Positions 24,645-42,650 of a stretch of 64,000 nucleotides of DNA are shown here, one piece after another. A model generated the notes under the pieces. That model did not search any database and was not told the origin of the DNA. It saw nothing but the letters and a program-made list of their open reading frames with translations. This DNA comes from Centrapalus pauciflorus (taxonomy: Eukaryota > Streptophyta > Magnoliopsida > Asterales > Asteraceae): the NCBI GenBank assembly GCA_020465985.1, contig JAANYP010000302.1:40921-104920 (forward strand). The letters run 5' to 3'. Position 1 is the first letter of the stretch; every line of letters starts with the position of its first letter. The translations under genes and the position numbers were made by a program.

Positions 24645-26039
24645 TTATTATTAATTAGATGGTTATGTGTTATTCTTGATTAGTATTTTTTTTTTTTATA
24701 GTAATTTTGGTTATAAAAAGAAGTACTTCACTCTAAGGTCTAATTGTAATTATAAAGAATAAATTAAGCCTGTGAAATTATCAGACACAATTATTATTGT
24801 TTATTAAAATTAAATCAAGTAGACGATCACACAAATAATATAGCATTATAATTTAAGTTGTTATTCAAATACTTAATAAACTAACGGATAATTTCCATGT
24901 GACATTTAAGTAATATAAATACGGATCACGTGCAGTCAAAAACGACAATTTTGAAAACCATATTTTTTTAAAAAAATTTCATGTGAGGACATTTAAGTTT
25001 AACAACTAGCTTATACAACTTCAGTGAAAAAATAATAATCAGAGGATAGGGATGATAATAGAAAATCAAATTAAAAACTAGTTAATTCTAAATCATTGAT
25101 TTAAGAATTATGGTAAATCAGGCTGTTTCGAGTTAATTTATACTTAAATTAGGATTAAAATTAAAACATATATGTTTTAAAAATTATAATATAATATGAA
25201 TATATTCAATGTTGAAGTTAGGCAAGGGTGCTGCTGAAGTGCTGATGCAGGAATTCAGTGGGCTTGCATTCGGAGGGTGGTATGTGGATTTATCCATTAA
25301 AATAACGGGTCATGCACCAGGCCCAGGCCCAGGGGTTTATGTTTTCTCTAGGGTGTTTGTTTACGTTTTTCTTCCTTTTTTATTTTGGTCTGCAATTTGT
25401 AGATCATTGGCAATCTCGGTCCGTTCAAGCAAACGGATTGATGACCAAAAGTCATAAATTTACATATTTTTGAAAAAAATTTCAAGGAACAATTTGTCTA
25501 ATACACTGTTTTATAAAATTTCATTTTTTAAAAAAATTATGTTCTAGCTCAGTTTTTTAGTATAGGTCAATCTTATCGTCCTGCCCGTTGGGTGAAAATT
25601 GCCACCCAGATACCTATTATGTTCTAGCTTTTTGTTTGATAATATGGTGTACATGATAAAAACATTACTTTACATAAATATATTATTAGAACAATCTTGT
25701 TGAAACCATTATAATGTGACCATTGATATCATAACTACTAGTCTACTAAAGTAATAATATATGGGGGAAAAAAACTCTCAAACTTAATGGATCTTTAGAT
25801 ATTTTCTTTTAATAACTGAAGTACTAGACTTTATAAAAATAAAAGATTTACACATTTTATTTTAAATATTAGCATTTGAACTTTTATATAAGTAATCCTT
25901 ACACTTCATGAACATAAATTATTAAATACTAGTTATCCTATAATTTAACAATTTTCTTTTCAATAAACCATTTAAATATCAAGGAATTTAATAATTCATT
26001 TTATGAGTACTTAATGATTTTAAGAACACGTCGGAGATG
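24645..26039. other. Intergenic DNA
   Basis: AT-rich. An 82-codon open frame at 25209-25457 has no recognisable motif and is not annotated. CTGCCCGTTGGGTGAAAATTGCCACCCAG near 25580 is a small inverted-repeat patch of unknown meaning. Confidence 0.35.
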
Positions 26040-26680
26040 ATGTTGCAAGTGTCTTCAGGTTGGTGATACCTTTATGTGAAACTCTTGGGTCCCTATTAAG
26101 GTATTCGATATGTGTGGAGATTGTTCATTAACAATCTTCATACTCGGGAAATTTTGTTATTGGATCTTCAAAATGGGGATGATAAATGTGTTTATGTGGC
26201 TATGGGGCTGAGTTGGCACATCATCTTTTCTTGGTTGCGAAACGAGCAAGTTGGTATGGAGAAAAGTTAGGGTTGGTAGAAGCTCAATCTCTACAGCGTG
26301 GTATCTGTAAAGAAGATTATTTGTGGTAAAGTAGTAAAAGGCGAGCCCAATGGACAATCTAAGGTCTTACATGAGGTTTGCTTGGTGGTTTTTGGGGCCA
26401 TATAGGGGGTGGAGAGATCATATTCGTGTTACCAATGAAGAGTTGGCTAACAAAATCCGTTCGGAGGATATTAGTCCGCTTATACAAAATATGAGTTACT
26501 TTGGATTCAAAATAAGGCCGGGAAGAATGTTAAAAAGGAGAATTTAGTTGATTGGATTTCTAATCCTATATCCTTGCGTTTAGATTGGTTGTTGTACCCG
26601 GTGTATTTGGTTTCATCTTGAAGCTGTTCGGTTGGGTTTTGTTTTAATAAAATTTGGCTTTTTCAAAGAGGAAAAAAATG
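26040..26680 (+). pseudogene. L1-type LINE relic: 3' end of ORF2 and 3' UTR
   Basis: Broken frames end in W-I-Q-N-K-A-G-K-N ... W-I-S-N-P and a stop near 26619. This fits the short W..R/K..K....W..W..NP tail at the C-terminus of plant L1 ORF2, followed by a GTTTTGTTTTAATAAAA 3' UTR typical of these LINEs. Several frameshifts are present and no catalytic domain remains. Confidence 0.5.
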
Positions 26681-26724
26681 GAAGCCTATACTCTTTCATG
26701 ACAAAATCTTAGCGCAAAGATTTA

Positions 26725-26988
26725 GGGTATGTTTAGCAAATTAGCTTTTAGATAGGTTTTTAAAATTTATTCTTAAAAAAAAGTTAGAGGATGTATTTGT
26801 AATTTTATTTTCTATAAACTTAAGTTTATTCTAAAAACTACTTGGATTAGCTTCTCGTTTAATAGCTTATATTTTTCGTAAACTTATGAGAAAAAATATC
26901 ATCCAAATGTAACTTATGAGCTTCAACTTTTGAAAGTTATAATCTAAAACTCTCGTAAGCTTCCATAGGCTGTCTGCCAAACATAATC
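26725..26988. mobile_element. Tourist-like MITE (264 bp)
   Basis: The end GGGTATGTTTAGCAAAT (left) pairs imperfectly with the complement of GTCTGCCAAACATAATC (right). TTA lies at both flanks (26722-26724 and 26989-26991). It is noncoding and AT-rich. Confidence 0.6.
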
Positions 26989-27225
26989 TTATATTTTTAT
27001 ATCAAATTTATTATCAGTTTTTAATAGGAAGAATAGGAATAAAGAAAATATATGTATTGCCTTACATACTTTTTTCCATGAAAATATGACATAATTTTAA
27101 TAATAATTATGGATTGTCTGCCAAAAAAGCTAAGAAATGATACATCCCTACGCTAAAACTTTGAAGAAATAAAATACAAAATTGGCGCTCAACGCAAATA
27201 TAGAGGTGTATTTGAATCAGTCACA

Positions 27226-27410
27226 AGAGGGGTACGTGAGAGGTTACGGGTTCGACTCCCGTCGGAGGGGTAATATGTAAGTGAGAGGTCACGGGTTCGA
27301 CTCCCGTCGGAAGCAAGTTGAAATTTAGGTAGAGAAAGTAAGTATTGGGGCAAAGGAGTAGTTTAGGAGTAGAAGTAGGATAGTTTGCTGTTCAAAAAAA
27401 AAAAAAAGAA
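27226..27410 (+). mobile_element. tRNA-derived SINE with duplicated B-box module
   Basis: GTGAGAGGTTACGGGTTCGACTCCCGTCGGA at about 27237-27267 is repeated at 27281-27311 with one change. GGTTCGACTCC matches the Pol III B box. The tail TAGGATAGTTTGCTGTTC and a run of 14 A close the element. A similar tail occurs in SDH1 intron 2. Confidence 0.65.
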
Positions 27411-28284
27411 TTTTGTGTGAACTCTCTATAAAGGGGTAACGTACTTATGACTTGCCCTATAATCTGGTAACATTATTGTAGAACATTTTAAAAAAGAAAG
27501 TCAATTTAAATGGTAAAAAATGTCGACAAAATGATATCCTTTCTTTTCTTTCTAAAATTACATGCTCAACGGTATATAACATTATAATGTATTATCTAAA
27601 ATAAAAGGGTTAAATATATGTGATGGAGACAGAAATTATGTAATCCTTTGACTTTGATTTCAAGACAAAAGAATTGGTTTAGAAATCTAAGTCCAAGCAT
27701 TAAACCTGCTTGGCACATGCCTGAACAAGGTTAATATGAGCAATGCCAGCCCTTTAACTACAGGGGCTTATCTTTAAAAATATAACATATATTTAGGTCT
27801 ATTAATAATTAAACAAAGTTATTAACTTGCAAAGTTTCTACTTTTAACATGATATAAATATAGGTCTTTTGTTATTAGTTTATCAGTTTTACTTATTTTT
27901 CTTATTTTGAATATATATATATATTTGTAGGGCTTCTTTTAAACTTTTGCCGGAATCCCAAAAATGATTGGTCCCACCCTGACATGCCCATTGAGTTCAT
28001 TGAAATGTTTTACTTTACATAAAAGACTGATGAGTTTATTTATATATATTAAGAGAAGCAGTTTAACAACTTCCCTAAGTACTTCAATATTAATTATAAT
28101 CTGTCAAATTAGAGTTGGTTTTGCATTTAAGTTACAATCGTAAATTCGTCTGATTTGAATGTTATTTACTTATTTGTATAAAAACTAGTTATTAAAGACA
28201 CGCGCGTTGCTATGGGTTCTAAAAAAATTAATTACAAAAATAAATAATTAAATATTAAAAACAAATGAATAAATATTTTATAAA

Positions 28285-29233
28285 GGGATAATTGCGTAAA
28301 AAACCTTAAAGTTGGATCATTTTTGTGATTAAAACCCCTAACCATTTTGTATTGCACAAAAAACCTCTAACCGGTAAAATCTTTTGAAATTAGGACTTGA
28401 CCTGTTATAATAGGTTGCTACGCTTACATGGCACACACGTGGCATCCACATGGCAAACCCAACTTACGTGGCGCCTACGTGGCACTACATGTATAATTCT
28501 TAAACTGAATTTTTGCATTAAAAACCCCGAAATTGGTGACTTTTTCGATTAAAACCCTTAACTATATTTTTCTCACCTCTAACCAACAATAATATTTACC
28601 TTTTCTCTTCTTCTCGACCTACGACAACTCCGATTACTCTATCCCCTCTTTATGTCCAGTGCTGTTTATTTTATGTATGTTCAATTAACTTTTGTCGTTT
28701 AATCTTGAATTTTAACTTTAATTGTGCCGATGAAATCGATTTCATTTGTGTTCACGAGTTGCATTTTTAGGTTCAGCTTTATGTTCAATTTCGTTTATTT
28801 ATGTTCCATTTTAGCTTCAGATCAGCCAGAGCAGTGAGGTTCGATAGCCTAGAGGGTGGATGTTTTATTGGGAAACGAATTATTTGTTTAATAAATAAAA
28901 TTTTAATAAATATCCATGTCATCAAAATACAATCAGTGAAGACTCAATTTTAAATATCCTTGTTGGTTGGGGGTTTTTTATTAAATGAAAAATGATTTGG
29001 GGTTTTAATTGAAAAAACTAAACAAGTTGTAGGTTTTTTACGCAAAAATCTAGTCAAAAATTTTACACGTCATCAAGTTGCAACCGACTTAGCCGGTTGC
29101 AAGTCAGATTTTTTGAAAAAAACCCAATTTTACAAAGTTTTAACCGGTTGGAGGTTTTTTGTGCAATGAAAAATGGTTGGGGGTTTTAATCGCAAAAATG
29201 ATCCAACTTAGAGGTTTTTTACGCAATTTTCCC
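28285..29233. mobile_element. Mutator-type MITE (GGGATAATTGCG family) with perfect 9-bp duplication
   Basis: The ends GGGATAATTGCGTAAAAAAC and the complement of the right end GGGAAAATTGCGTAAAAAAC extend into arms that stay complementary for over 75 bp. TTTTATAAA flanks both sides (28276-28284 and 29234-29242), a 9-bp duplication as made by Mutator-like transposases. It is 949 bp with no transposase. The relative at 13735-14253 shares the termini. Confidence 0.9.
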
Positions 29234-29298
29234 TTTTATAAACAATTCAAATAACGAAACTTAACTAAACCAGGATCATATAGTGAAATTGAAAAGCT

Positions 29299-29334
<36 letters not shown>

Positions 29335-29335
<1 letters not shown>

Positions 29336-29556
29336 GGAGGTTCAATGGAAAACCACAATGCACCTGAAAACTTGTGAAAACCGCACTGCACCACCACAAA
29401 TGCATCAAATTCACCGCGCGATGCATCAAAATCCCGCATGATGCATCACTTTATTTATGATCATGCCACCGCGTTTTTCATGAAATGCACCAAATCGGAC
29501 GGTATGCATAGGTTTCCACAGTTTTCCGGTGCATAGTGGTTTTCCATTGAACCCAC

Positions 29557-29559
<3 letters not shown>
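29335..29559. mobile_element. Microsatellite-embedded TIR element (GGTTCAATGG type)
   Basis: The termini GGAGGTTCAATGGAAAACCA (left) and the complement of the right end, GTGGGTTCAATGGAAAACCA, lie between (TA)n(GA)n on the left (29279-29334) and (TA)32 on the right (29560-29624). The interior has a short array of GATGCATCA-type repeats. The related sequence at 464-473 has only ATATATATAT at this place, so it behaves as an empty site. Confidence 0.75.

Positions 29560-29560
<1 letters not shown>

Positions 29561-29624
<64 letters not shown>
29561..29624 (+). repeat. (AT)32 microsatellite
   Basis: Pure AT repeat forming the right flank of the TIR element at 29335-29559. Confidence 0.95.
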
Positions 29625-29627
<3 letters not shown>

Positions 29628-29783
29628 AGAAGAAAGCAAAATGATATTATTAGTTGGTTCATATCATTGGTTTCTAGATTTTGCAATGTTAAAATTACAA
29701 ACCATGCATTATTAAATCTGATCGGAATCGAAAAAAAAATATTAATTATTCATAACCATATTTTGAAATTGTGACATTGATTA

Positions 29784-30517
29784 GGTTTAATCACCAATTT
29801 AATTTGTTGGTTTTACGATCAAATCAAATAAAGTTATAATGGTAATATCTTTAACACATTGATTATGATCTGCCAACGTTATAATAGTAATGTTCAATAT
29901 TAAACATGATCATATTTTATACAAAATCTAAATATTAGTTTGTTAAATTTAATTATAAAGTAATTTCATTAGAATCTTGAATTGTGCATTTGAATAATAC
30001 TCTTTTTCATATAATTAAACATAACATGATAGTTTAAAAAGACAACTACAAACATATATATGATTAAAATCATAATTTTAAATGTATAAGAAAATATTAT
30101 AATAATAAATGTTAAAAAAACTAAATAAAAACTTATTAAAATAAAGGGAGGGTTTAATCACCAATTTAATTTGTTGGTTTTACGATCAAATCAAATAAAG
30201 TTATAATGGTAATATCTCTAACACATCGATTAGAGTCTGTCAACGTTATAATAATAATGTTCAATGTTAAACATGATCATATTTGATACAAAATCTAAAT
30301 ATTAATTAATTATATTTTAATTATAAAGTAATTTCATTAGAATCTTGAATTGTGCATTTGAATAACACTCTTTTTCATATAGTTAAACATAACATAATAG
30401 TTTCAAAAGACAACTTCAAACATATGTATGATTATAATCATAATTTAAGTGTGTAAGAAAATATTTTAATAATAAATATTAAAAAAAGATAAATTAAAAA
30501 CTCATTAAAATAAAAGG
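29784..30517 (+). repeat. Two tandem subrepeats of about 367 bp
   Basis: The unit beginning GGTTTAATCACCAATTTAAT occurs at 29784 and again at 30151 with high similarity. A third partial unit follows at 30605-30770. The same subrepeat occurs in the 1-1140 copy. Confidence 0.85.
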
Positions 30518-31115
30518 GTTAAATAAAAGATAATGGTGTATCATGAAAATTTTAAATTAAAAAAAAAACACACCAACCAATCATGGTTGTGCAAGTTACT
30601 AGTTTTCATTGGTCTTTTTGATACAATTAAACATTATAATAGTTTTAAAAGACAAATCCAAACATATGTATAATTAAAATCATAAATTATAAGCGTGTAA
30701 GAAAATATTGTAATAATAAATGTTAAAAGACGACTAAACAAAAGTTTATTAAAATAAAAGAGTTAAATGAAAGATAACATAAAGATAACAGTGTGTGTTA
30801 TGAAAAGTTTAAAAAAAAAAAAAAAAAAAAAGAAAAAACCTACCAAGTACCAACCATTGGCTAAATAGATTTGGCAAATGTATGCATATATAATGTAATC
30901 TGTTATGGCTGCGTTCTAGGTAAATAAATTACCCCATAAAAAATCAATAAACTTTTATAAAAATCTAAAAGGGATAATATTATTTTGTTTTGGTTTTATT
31001 GACACTTTTTATAACTTTAACACTTGAAATGACAAGTCTACTTTCATAAAAGATTTTCAGGCATAACCCTTTGTTCCAGTTCCACAAAACCAACCATACC
31101 CGGTCCGATTATTTA

Positions 31116-31976
31116 GAGCAAAGGGTATGCTCATCTTTCTGTACATGTCAGCGTCACATCAGTTTTTCTCTCTTCACCTTTTCCCACCTTTCTCCATCTT
31201 TCTAAGGTGGAAATACTCATCTTTCTATACATTTCCATCTTTTCTTAATTTTTTATAAATAAATTCATTTTAACTAACAAAACAATTATTAGAACTAAAA
31301 TAATTAATTTCATAAATATTTAAAAACTATTACATAAACTAAACATTAAAAATTACCCAATTAAAATAAAAAAAATACATAACAATAAATAAAAATTAAA
31401 ATTACGAATGAACATTAATAAAATACAAACTAGCCGTCTAAATTTGGTATTTGGGCAAGTGCAGCAGCTCAGTCTCTCCGAATTGCAATTCTTCGTCTAG
31501 GGTGATTAATTTGCGCAGAGTTGACATTTAAAAATGCTGCAAAGACTTGTTGATAATGTTGATATTCGTCTTCCGACGACTCTTCGGCTGATGAGTGTGA
31601 CGACGAAGACGTATACGATTCACATTCGTCGATTTCCATCACAATAAAAATAAAATTGTGAATGATAGTAAAATATAAAGTAATGAAAATTAAGATTGAA
31701 AGAGAGAATTTTGAAAGTGTATAGATCGAAAGATGTGAGGATTTAATATATTGGAGTGAAATATTTATAGGGTAAAATTTTTGTTAAATTTTTTTTTTTT
31801 AATTATCAACGGTCATTTGACCGTTTGGAGAGGAAAATGACAAAGAAAAGGAGAAGAGAGAAGGCGGGGTGGAGCGGGGAGGGGAAGCCGGGCGGGGAGC
31901 TATTTTCGCGGGGCCGCCGGGCTTCACTTCGAGGTGGCAAGGCCGCTGCCAAGTGGCTTGTGTACACCCATCAACC
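31116..31976 (-). mobile_element. Internal-deletion derivative of the PIF/Harbinger element
   Basis: The left 350 bp match 2042-2340 and the right 500 bp match 3430-3898. In the middle only the last dozen codons (near 31430-31465) and the N-terminal region (down from about 31640) of the transposase remain, so about 1 kb was lost. TTA borders the proposed ends (31113-31115 and 31977-31979). The TIRs are eroded. It is nonautonomous. Confidence 0.8.
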
Positions 31977-31978
31977 TT

Positions 31979-32603
31979 AGGGGTGTTTATAGATGGGTAA
32001 CCGAACCGAAATCTCATTTTGGATGGTTTACCGGAGATCCTTGGTTCGATGATTTCGTAAACCTAAACCTTAAAAATCACGCCGGTTAACCGGTTATTTC
32101 GATTCGGTTATTCGGTTAACCAATTAACCATTTTTTATTTAATTAATTATTATTTAAATTAAAAAACTTCAACATTAGTTTCTAAAAACTTCAAATACCC
32201 AAGATAATAAAAGCAAGAAATAAAACAACAAATTATATATATAATATCTTTAAAAGATTGAACGTAATCTTTAATAGAAACAAATAAAAAAAGTATTTTA
32301 AAATCTTTTTAAATTAAATTGTTTTAGTGAAATTTTTTGTTGTTTTGAATTTACAAATTAATGTAGACTAATTAATAAGTTATATTTAAATTCTTGTTGG
32401 GATAAATGTTAATATTTATAGGCATTAAAGTTAAAATATATAATATTAAATTTATTTCGGTTAACCGTCCGTCACCGAAATAAAAAACGAAGGTTTTTTC
32501 CGGTTCGTTTAGCCAAACCGAAAATAATAATAAAAAATAACCCTCATTTTCGAAACGGTTTTTCGTATCGGTTTTTCGGTTTCGGAATTTTTTAAACACC
32601 CCT
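31979..32603. mobile_element. TIR element rich in GGTTCGGTT/AACCGAACC motifs
   Basis: The perfect 11-bp terminal inverted repeat AGGGGTGTTTA (31979-31989) and TAAACACCCCT (32593-32603) is followed inward by AACCGAACCGAAA and mirrored by TCGGTTTTTCGGTTTCGG. This is a common layout of plant hAT-type nonautonomous elements. No 8-bp duplication is visible. It abuts the Harbinger derivative. Confidence 0.6.
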
Positions 32604-33053
32604 GCTGATTAGTCCTATTTAATCATTCTAATCTTTAAACAAAAGAAGAAGACACCCCTACGATCATAATACATCTCAGATAAAACGATAAAATCAAATA
32701 AACGACATTAACTTGGAGTCCATGATAATGTTATTACTTGGAAACGACATTATGGAAGTAATAGAAGCTTAAATTATTACTTCGTTTTAACTTGGAGTCC
32801 ATGATAATCATTCTAGTCTTGGACGACAATGTTATTACTTCCATGATAAATGGAAGCAATAGAAGCTTAAATTAGGATTACATAAAATAATGGGAGAAAG
32901 ACATTACTATCTAACATAGATACAACAAAGCCTTTTTTTTGTATGCAGGTTTTCTTTAGGGTTGCAATCAGAACTCGGCTAATTGATGAATGCAACAATT
33001 TATTAACAAAATCTTGCACTTCAAATAATTTATTGCTAACCTTTTTGAAAAAG

Positions 33054-33087
<34 letters not shown>

Positions 33088-33132
33088 AGTCATTTCTCCA
33101 TCAGCCCACTGCAAATGTGCTTGTGAGATCTG
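32604..33132. other. SDH1 downstream region
   Basis: Contains a diverged direct repeat of CTTGGAGTCCATGATAAT (about 32715 and 32793) and the SDH1 3' UTR. No gene. Confidence 0.4.
32999..33086 (-). promoter_or_regulatory. SDH1 3' UTR: T-run and AATAAA signals
   Basis: Read on the minus strand, about 45 nt after the SDH1 stop there is a run of 31 T (33086-33056), then two AATAAA hexamers at 33034-33029 and 33004-32999. Either could direct polyadenylation. Use of these sites is inferred, not seen. Confidence 0.5.
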
Positions 33133-41026
<7,894 letters not shown>

Positions 41027-41448
41027 CTCTCTGTATATGTATATATTGATGTATGTATACCGTATACGTATGAATAATCACTGTAAACTGAAGCTGAATT
41101 TCAGAATTTGTGTTCGTGTGTAGAGGTGACGACGCTCCAGATTTAGGAAATGGAGACGATTTGAGGTAGCGGAAAATAGGCTGCTGAAGTCATTGGTGAT
41201 TGCTGAAACAAAAAGTGAACAATTTATCACGATTGCCCCTATTTTGTTGTTTTAATTACTGAAATACCATTATTAATTAATCTCGTGAAACTATCCTAAT
41301 CACAAAGGAAAGAAGAACGAATAATTAGAGAGAGACACACGACACGGCAAGCAACCGATGGGTGGTCACTGAATTGGCCGCGATCATCCATTTTTAGCCC
41401 AATATTTATGTGTTTACGCGGCCACTTATTATTTACAAAATATATTTA
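41027..41448. other. SDH1 5' leader and upstream region
   Basis: This stretch lies upstream of the SDH1 start codon, before the Tourist MITE at 41449. It holds a pyrimidine-rich stretch and AT-rich sequence when read on the minus strand. No unambiguous TATA box or known cis-element stood out. Confidence 0.4.
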
Positions 41449-41759
41449 GGGGGCGTTTGGTTCGCAGATTTTTTTCTCTTAGATTTGCGTTTTTTCAAAT
41501 GATTTGCATTATGCAGCATTTGCATTTATCATGATTTTGTCAAAAAATCTGCATTATCTTATAGAAAAAATTTGCTGATTTGAAGAATGCATGGTAATTG
41601 GGATTTAAAATCCTAGGGGGAGGCTGGGTTTTTAAATTACAAAGAATGAAAAGTTGAAATCATGAGATTTTAAATCCTTACTGAAATCTGTAAACCAAAC
41701 ACAAGATTTTAAATACAAATCCCAGTGAATCCCAGGAAATTCGCGAACCAAACGCCCCC
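41449..41759. mobile_element. Tourist-like MITE copy 1 (GGGGGCGTTTGGTTCGC)
   Basis: 311 bp with ends GGGGGCGTTTGGTTCGC and GCGAACCAAACGCCCCC, a perfect 17-bp inverted repeat. TTA flanks both sides (41446-41448 and 41760-41762). It contains ATTTGCATTATGCAGCATTT and lies about 420 bp upstream of SDH1. Two relatives are at 55407 and 61649. Confidence 0.9.
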
Positions 41760-42170
41760 TTAATTTTTTTTTCCAACCTAAAAATTTTCTTACGAAAAAT
41801 TAAAATATATCTGAGACAAACATACCTTTTAACATCTTTATACACTTGTCCACTTTCGACATACCATATTTTCTATTTTCATCATTTCATCATGAAATAT
41901 ATAAATCTTATTTTATCTATATTTATATAGAGAGAGAGGGGGAGGTTCCATTAAGAACTTTTGTGCATCGAGACACAAATGAACCTCCACTGTACATTGG
42001 ATGAAAAAAATGTGTGGGTTAGATCAAATGACAAAATGGTAATTAAATAGAAAGTTTTATGCATCAAGTGCACCTAATGAAATTCACGGAGGGTAAAACA
42101 GGAATTATGCAATCCTTATTTAATTATTACACTTTCAAATTAACAAAAATAATACAAATTTAAAATACAT

Positions 42171-42430
42171 CAAAATACATGCATATCGTTCATCTCTTCC
42201 AAAAATAAATCATGCATATCGTTCATCTCTTCCAAAATCAAAATGCATCAAAATACAAACATGAATCGTTCATCTCTTCATGCATATCATTCATCGTTCA
42301 TCATCAAAATACATGCATATCGTTCATCTCTTCATGCATATCTCTTCCAAAATACATGCATATCGTTCATCTCTTCCAAAATCAAATACATGCATATCGT
42401 TCATCTCTTCCAAAATCATCAAAATACATC
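42171..42430 (+). repeat. Minisatellite of about 30-bp units
   Basis: The core ATGCATATCGTTCATCTCTTCC recurs about seven times with variable spacers such as AAAATACATC. Overlapping open frames in all three phases (His/Ser-rich) are artefacts of the repeat. Confidence 0.85.
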
Positions 42431-42550
42431 CTTTTATCTTTGAAGGTGTTCATCATTCAAAAATACATCATTTTATCACGTTTTTCATTGAAGGTGTTCA
42501 TCATTCAAAAATTGATCATGCATTCAAAAAATGCGGTGATTATTGGTCGT

Positions 42551-42585
<35 letters not shown>

Positions 42586-42650
42586 TGGTCAGTGGGGAGG
42601 AGGACGGTGGTGCAGCGGCTATGAACCGAGATAGGGAAAGGGAGGTGACA

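Larger units (their letters stand above)
28185..30890 (-). mobile_element. Helitron-like AT-rich repeat carrying two insertions
   Basis: Read on the minus strand the end is CCCATAGCAACGCGCGTG ... AATAACTAG|T at 28185, matching the AACGCGCG-hairpin and CTAG|T ends of many plant Helitrons. The body matches the repeat at 1-1140. Two later insertions sit in it, at 28285-29233 and 29335-29559. The 5' terminus near 30.9 kb could not be fixed. ACTAG|T at 30591-30595 may be the end of a further copy. Confidence 0.55.

Noticed and set aside
25209..25457. 82-codon open frame starting MLKLGKGAAEV
   Set aside because: No family motif, no neighbours, AT-rich surroundings and ordinary length for chance. 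Not supported as a gene.
29426..29774. Open frames with (YI)n runs
   Set aside because: Translation of the (AT)32 microsatellite. Also seen at 52948-53139.
42171..42430. CRISPR-like array
   Set aside because: Repeats and spacers are irregular and the context is a plant transposon; it is a minisatellite.
42212..42634. 140-codon His/Ser-rich open frame
   Set aside because: Produced by the ATGCATATCGTTCATC minisatellite and a GA repeat; open in several frames at once.
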